Below, one piece after another: positions 56,113 to 61,147 of a stretch of DNA of 61,147 nucleotides; the stretch's first letter is position 1; each line of letters opens with the position of its first letter. This DNA comes from Halocafeteria seosinensis. Taxonomy: Eukaryota > Sar > Bigyra > Bicosoecida. The notes beneath the pieces were generated by a model. It worked only from the letters and a program-made list of their open reading frames with translations. It made no database searches and was not told where the DNA came from. Position numbers and translations under genes: made by a program. The stretch covers positions 1-61,147 of the forward strand of contig LVLI01000306.1 in the NCBI GenBank assembly GCA_001687465.1. The letters are read 5' to 3'.

Positions 56113-56537
56113 GGTGGTGGAATATCCTATTTTCTTCAAATTGCATTAAAGTTACCTATACACGCGTTCCAAGTATCGACAGTACCAGGAGCAACTTCCA
56201 AGGTTCAAATACGAATCGCCAAGGGTAGTTGAAGTTGAAGTTCACAGTGCTTGTGTTTTTTTGGCGCATGACCAGCGGAAGTCATCCGTTTCAAGACCGT
56301 GCAAGTAGTTTCCACTACATACTAGCATGCTAGTGTCGGTTGGTTATGTGTCTGCTGTGCAAGAGACTGACGAATAGCGTCATTTCGCCCAAGATTGGCG
56401 TCAGAAACATAGGTATTGGACCTTATCGAACATCCGCGTTTTCTGCGAACTGCTACCGGCCGTCTAACGCTGTTTCTTAGGTATACAAGCCGTGGAAGAA
56501 GACTCAAGCATCGTGCAGCCACACACTGAATTATACG
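56113..56537. other. Divergent intergenic region
   Basis: 425 bp between the WW membrane-protein gene (minus) and the CH-WW gene (plus). Both promoters are expected here. Nothing else is recognised. Confidence 0.35.
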
Positions 56538-58255
56538 ATGGCGGACCGCGACCCGGCATTCGAGTACGAAGCCCTTCGCTGGATAGAGGATATTACAGGA
56601 GAGGTACGGTTGACATTGCCGCCACGGGATCCCCCTCCAGAATCCATACATATGAGCAAATCCATGTACAGAGTGCCGGTGGTGACTTTCAGGAAGGCCT
56701 TCAAGATGGAGTTCTTCTGTGCCAGTAAGTATTTCGAGGTTTTGGGTCGCAGGGTACAGTATGACGTTCGAACCGCAAAACGCAATACTCGTGATCCGCT
56801 GTAACAGACTAATAAATAAGATATCGCCAGGAAGTGTGCGCAAGATTAACAAACCCCCCACAATGCCATTCAAGAAGATGGTAAGTGAGGTCAGGGGGAT
56901 ATCAATCGAGAGCTCCGTTTGATATTGTCGTGTTCTTACAGGAAAACATCACAAAATATTTGAAAGCAGTCCGAAAATTTGGCGTTGATGAGTACGAGCT
57001 ATTTTCCACCAACGATCTTTATGAAGCGAAAAATCTGAAACAAGTATGACGGTTTCGATGCGATTTGACGAGCACGACGTCCTCTTGTTCATTGACTGGT
57101 GCAGGTTGCCTATCACATACATGCTTTGGGACGGACCTGTCAGGACAAGCACGATAACGACCCAAATTTCACCTGGCCTAGTGAGTGGCCTACTCTAGGA
57201 ATCAAGCTCGCGAAGAAGAATGTAAGCTATACGGTCATAATATGGACTTGATGTATTGATGTGTAAGAAGTTCTCGTGTCTCCTCAGGAGCGGAAATTTT
57301 CAGAAGCACAAATTCGGCGCGCAAAAAACACTCCCTCGGCATTGAACATGGGATCGAGTAAGATGGGAAGAGAAGCAGCAGAAGATGTCCTGGAGGGCCG
57401 TATATCTGTAAGCATGTGGGATACGCTTTGCCAAACTACCTGCGCATTTTGACATAGGTTCACTCAATTCCGCAGGAAAAGCTAAAACAGGAGCAGCAGT
57501 ACTATTCTTCACAGAAGAATGGTGACTCTGCCGAGGCATCAGCTCAGTCCACCGAGGCTGATGATAAGAAAGCCGCAGCTAAGGAGGAATGGCGAGTCAA
57601 ACAGCAATCTCAGAAGGCTGAGACGGAGAATGAGTCAAAGAAAACGGAAGAGGCTGCTCAAGGCTCGTCGGCCGCCTCTAACACTGCATCTTCCGGACAG
57701 TCAACGTCGGTGGAATCCAAAAAGCCAAAGCGTGTAGTTAAAGAAGAACGGGAAAGTCTCCCTCCCGGTTGGAAAGCAGCAGAAACTGAAGATGGGACAA
57801 AATATTACTTCAACCCTTCCACCGGGGTTACCCAATGGGAAAAGCCTGAACCTGCTGCGCCGAAGAAACCTACGGAGGAGAACCTGCCCAGCGGTTGGCG
57901 CTCGGCAACGACTGAAGATGGTAGCGTATACTACTTCAACAAGTCTACGGGAGAAAGGTCATGGACACCGCCCACAGGCCAGTCTACATCCGCCACCTCG
58001 TCCAATGTAAAGACTCCTGATGAGGACCCGGAACTTGCTGAAGGATGGCGTGCGGTTCAAACAGATGATGGACGAGAGTATTATTTCAATAAGTCCACGC
58101 GTGAAACAAGATGGGAAAAGCCACTGCGTAAGCCTAAAGTAGTGGCTGATGAGACGCTACCGCATCCCTGGCGGGCCGTGGTGACTCCCGATGGCCAAAC
58201 TTACTACCATAATAAGGAAACGAACCAGACACAATGGGAAAAACCTAATGCGTAG
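56538..58255 (+). CDS. Calponin-homology (transgelin-type) protein with four tandem WW domains
   Basis: Seven exons: 56538-56603, 56672-56724, 56808-56880, 56942-57043, 57105-57221, 57288-57407, 57476-58255 (436 aa). Residues 1-115 are a single CH domain: ALRWIEDITGE, FQEGLQDGVLLCQLINKISPGSVRKIN, ENITKYLKAVRKFGV, FSTNDLYEAKN, VAYHIHALGRTCQ. A calponin-like TLGIKLAKKNERKFSEAQIRRAK segment follows. An acidic/Lys-rich linker leads to four WW domains at about 258-285, 296-323, 345-372 and 382-410. Each has the two Trp and central YYF/YYH motifs, except the second, where the last Trp is followed by TPP. CH domains bind actin and WW domains bind proline-rich peptides. The protein could link actin to partners such as the PPPPP-rich protein at 49300, which is inference. 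Confidence 0.87.
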
Positions 58256-58587
58256 TCTCTAAGTTGAATGTTGTAAAAACAACTGGTGGTTTTTGTGCAA
58301 GAAGAATATACTAATGATTAATGTTGAAACCCTTCTACTGTAAGTTCTTACCACCACTACACTTGTAGGACGACTGTAGAAAACAATGTATACTTGACGT
58401 GACTCATCTTCTTCTTTCAAGCTGAGTAAACTGAGAGTAATTTAATTGGCTTGAACGCTTCCTTGGTTTTAATCAGCTAGGTGGTGTCCGGACTCTAGAA
58501 TATCCAGATCCGCTCAGCGGAACTTCTGCGGCTTCACGGTTCCGTCACAAAGCACATTACTGGATTACGTAAGTAGGCTCGTATTGT

Positions 58588-58613
58588 TATCAGCATCAAT
58601 TGTGATGCTGATA
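58588..58613. promoter_or_regulatory. Perfect hairpin/palindrome 47 bp upstream of the cytochrome b561 start
   Basis: Arms of 11 bp (TATCAGCATCA and its complement) with a 4-nt loop ATTG. It is probably in the 5' UTR or core promoter of the b561 gene. It could be an RNA hairpin or a dimeric factor site. The surrounding 58256-58659 interval has no gene. Confidence 0.6.
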
Positions 58614-58659
58614 CAGTGCACTAAGCAAGACCGCAGTGTACACAGAAGGTGACGTGACA

Positions 58660-59595
58660 ATGGGGATCCTGGACAATGTTAACCGTGTACTCTCGCTGAC
58701 GGCGGCCATCTACCTCATCGCCGCCATGCTCGACAGCTCCACCGGGTTTGGCTTCCATGTACGTCGTGAACGAGATCACGTATTCGTTTCCGGAAGGAGC
58801 TCTCATTATTATATTTTTGGATTGCAGACGCCGTTCTCATACCATCCCGTCATGATGACCATTGCGTTCGTGTTGTTTATGACTCAAGGGGTTGTATGCT
58901 ACATTACGGACTATGGGGAGACCGTACGTGCTCTATGTACTTAAGTCGTGGATTAAAGTATCTTTACCTACCTGCTTGTTGCTTGAATATGTCGCTCCAG
59001 CTCAATAATAAGTTCCCGGATAGACCGTCGAGACGCATGCTCCATGGCGCTTTCCAAATATGTGGCACCTTCTGCGCTAGTGTGGGCTATTTAATCGCCT
59101 TCGTATCGCATCAGGCCCAGGGGAAGAGCCATATAGCCGCTGATACTACTAAAGTTAGACAAGCACATGTCTGGATGGGGTATATCACCCTTGTCTTGAC
59201 ATTTATGCAAGTAAGCGCCTCTGTCATTCCGGGAAGATAATGACACCCTATCTGACGAATCGTTGATACCGCAGGCTACATTGGGATTTTACAAATTCGT
59301 TGTCAGAGTTAAGACTGGTGCAATGATCTATCACTTTCATGGGAAGATTGGACCGATTATATATGCCCTCGGCTTAGTCACAATAATCTTGGGCGTAGTG
59401 GCAGCCTTTTGCATGGACAGTCCAGCTATTGGGAGCACAATGATTGTGATACTCGCTCTTTTGGGAGTAACAGTGGTTATCCAACTAATTGTAGGACCCG
59501 GTAATGCTGTTAAGCGTGGGATAAGTTCTCATGGTGGGTATTCAGGTGACAGTCCGGGGCATAAACCATTACTTGCAGGAGGCAAAGACATGTAG
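58660..59595 (+). CDS. Cytochrome b561 family transmembrane electron carrier
   Basis: Four exons: 58660-58758, 58828-58923, 59001-59210, 59275-59595 (241 aa). The ATG at 58660 starts the first helix (VLSLTAAIYLIAAML). Six hydrophobic helices are visible. Four helix-borne His fit the two b hemes: SYHPVMM (helix 2), RRMLHGAFQ (helix 3), AHVWMG (helix 4) and YHFHGKIG (helix 5). The loop Lys/Arg pairs needed for ascorbate are in part present. It should move electrons from cytosolic ascorbate across an endomembrane or the plasma membrane, to regenerate ascorbate or reduce ferric iron. No DOMON domain is attached. The short C-terminal tail is Gly/Ser-rich and cytosolic. Confidence 0.88.
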
Positions 59596-60547
59596 TGATT
59601 AGGCCAACAGAGAAGCAAGATATTCGTTCGTTTAAGGAGAACAAGGGGGGCATTTGCCGATTTTCTCGGTGTTGCAATGATGGCTTCATGTGCGTACAGA
59701 TCCTTATCATGGCCAGAGGTTTATGGGGCCGCGCTCGTGTAGTGTGTAGAATAATGTGCACTGTGTCGAGGACTTACTGTGGCGATGCGTCTAGAAATTT
59801 CTCTGTTGTCCGACGGTCCGTTGCAATTCCTCCGAAACCCCTGCAATAACGTTTGCATTTCCCAACAATAGAATGTTACAGCCCCGTGTCAGTGAGTTAA
59901 GCTCTTGAAATGTAGCGCTACGTTGTTCACCACTAATTCCAGCAGATCATGCTGTAGTTTTAAGGAGTTTGGGGTAGCGATTCGAATCAATTAATTGCGA
60001 ATAAGCGACGATGAAGATTAAGAGTAATTCCATACCATAGTAGTTTGCTTTGGAAAACAGTCTTCAGCAATGCAATGTATTGCGAAACTACTGTGCGACT
60101 GCTTACTTTCGTTTCTGTGCGCCATACGAGTCAAGCGGAAAATGCCATGTAAAATGGAAAGCAATTAGTACCAGTGGAATGATGTTACTGATGTGACTCG
60201 TTGGAAAAGCATGAGCAGCCGTCACACGGAGCCGTGACGGGCTGCCCGGCTGTGAGTCAGCCTGTGACGGTCACTGACGAACCTCGTGTCGCGCGCCGCC
60301 AGGCGGCCGCCTTACCAGAATAGAATTGTAATTGTAACACGATTGCCTCCAACAGACAGTTTGGCTTCCATTGGGTTAGGGTAGACACTGCGATAATGTG
60401 GTAGCCAGCATTGATGACAACGACTTGCTAGGGTTAATACTATGTCATAAACGGCCGCCAACTTCCACCGTGAGCTTCACAGTATTGTCATATCACTGAT
60501 ACTCGAGAACATCCTTTTTTTTTTGGCACATACGTGAGGTCCTTACA
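59596..60547. other. Intergenic region with a GC-rich TGACG cluster
   Basis: 952 bp without a supportable gene. A GC-rich island at 60211-60312 contains four TGACG/CGTCA motifs (60220-60224, 60235-60239, 60265-60269, 60275-60279). It also has the palindrome GTGACGGTCAC (60264-60274) and a NotI-type GCGGCCGC (60303-60310). TGACG is the half-site of ATF/CREB and TGA-type bZIP factors. It may be an upstream regulatory block of the gene at 60548. A run of 10 T is at 60515-60524. Confidence 0.5.
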
Positions 60548-61147
60548 ATGCAATCTAGCCCATATAACGCACGTAGTACATCCATGCGTAAGCTGGAAAG
60601 AACTCTAACGGAGCTTCGACCAAGATATTCACCACCGCTGGATGAGAAGCTGTACTGGGACGAGGTCGCGCGCGCGTTTGAATTGTCATTGAGTCTTAAA
60701 CCCTTGTATGGAGGATCTGTTCACACGAAGAAGACTGAAAGAAGTGCATGCAATGATGATAAAGAACGTTATGATTCGTTTGTCGAACGGACACCTCGGA
60801 GCGAACTACATGCACTAAGGGTCACTGCGGACGCTGGAAGCCCTAATCTCAATGAAGACAATCAAGAAGAGGGGATTAGAAAAACTGATGACATTGGCGA
60901 TCACATACCGGAATGTGACGGAAAATCAAATGAGCACTTGCCGGAGAATGTTTCTTTCGAAGAAGCTGGAGTTCTATACTCCTGCTCGAGTGATGAGAGA
61001 GTCGAAAACAACGACGGTGTGCGACATGAAAACGTCGAGAATCGGCAGCACCACTCTTCGCAACTTGCAACGTCACCCGTTTCATCTGTTCCCAGTCCTA
61101 TAGAAGCACAGGATACAGATGTAAGCTCTGTTAGCTCTGCTAAAGAG
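60548..61147 (+). CDS. 5' part of an unidentified gene, open at the window end
   Basis: An uninterrupted frame of 200 codons runs from the ATG at 60548 to the last base. It begins MQSSPYNARSTSMRKLERTL and is hydrophilic and acidic, rich in Ser, Glu and Asn. A short ordered part may lie at residues 28-55 (YSPPLDEKLYWDEVARAFELSL). It has no signal peptide and no recognised domain. Codon use matches neighbouring genes, so it is likely the first exon of a longer gene cut by the window edge. Confidence 0.55.
   Translation, partial: MQSSPYNARSTSMRKLERTLTELRPRYSPPLDEKLYWDEVARAFELSLSLKPLYGGSVHTKKTERSACNDDKERYDSFVERTPRSELHALRVTADAGSPNLNEDNQEEGIRKTDDIGDHIPECDGKSNEHLPENVSFEEAGVLYSCSSDERVENNDGVRHENVENRQHHSSQLATSPVSSVPSPIEAQDTDVSSVSSAKE

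Overview
The window is nuclear DNA of a compact eukaryotic genome. It holds about 26 protein genes in 61 kb, most of them split by introns of 57-93 nt with GTAAGT/GTACGT-like donors and CAG acceptors. Gene ends are often less than 100 bp apart. The histone genes carry 3' stem-loops, there is a MAK/RCK-type kinase and a class E-like seven-helix receptor, and no organellar, viral or bacterial block is visible. A free-living protist or unicellular alga is the best guess. I cannot name the genus from sequence alone. Exon joins were made by eye from splice signals, reading phase and protein-family fit. Genes are listed as full spans with exons given in the evidence.

Left part (1-25.8 kb): a signal-peptide multi-pass membrane protein; SAR1; a signal-peptide JmjC oxygenase-like protein followed by a mosaic pseudogene; a seven-helix receptor; an ING-type PHD protein; an LRR protein; a histone cluster (H2B and H3 on -, H4 on +) with an unusual 17-nt 3' hairpin after each gene; a mitochondrial-looking FKBP; a MAK-like kinase; the lariat debranching enzyme DBR1; and a second signal-peptide JmjC protein with the same exon structure as the first.

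Middle part (26-48.4 kb): two long low-complexity proteins, the oligosaccharyltransferase subunit OST1/ribophorin I, a secreted PDZ-PDZ-PA protein, a mitochondrial carrier, a stand-alone REV1-like BRCT protein, an eight-exon multi-pass membrane protein that may be gustatory-receptor-like, a TRF4-type nucleotidyltransferase, and a Melted/VEPH-like PH protein preceded by a decayed copy of its own 5' region.

Right part (49-61 kb): a 1596-residue proline/serine-rich protein with internal repeats, a signal-peptide WW membrane protein with a KxKxx tail, a calponin-homology protein with four WW domains, a cytochrome b561, and the open 5' end of one more gene.

Themes: several proteins look adapted to the secretory pathway (SAR1 for COPII, OST1 for N-glycosylation, and the JmjC pair, PDZ-PA and WW-TM proteins with signal peptides). 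Chromatin functions are also present (histones, ING). The most unusual material is the set of atypical domain architectures, the DNA-mediated gene fragments and duplications, and the variant histone hairpin. No CRISPR, insertion sequence, tRNA or rRNA was seen.
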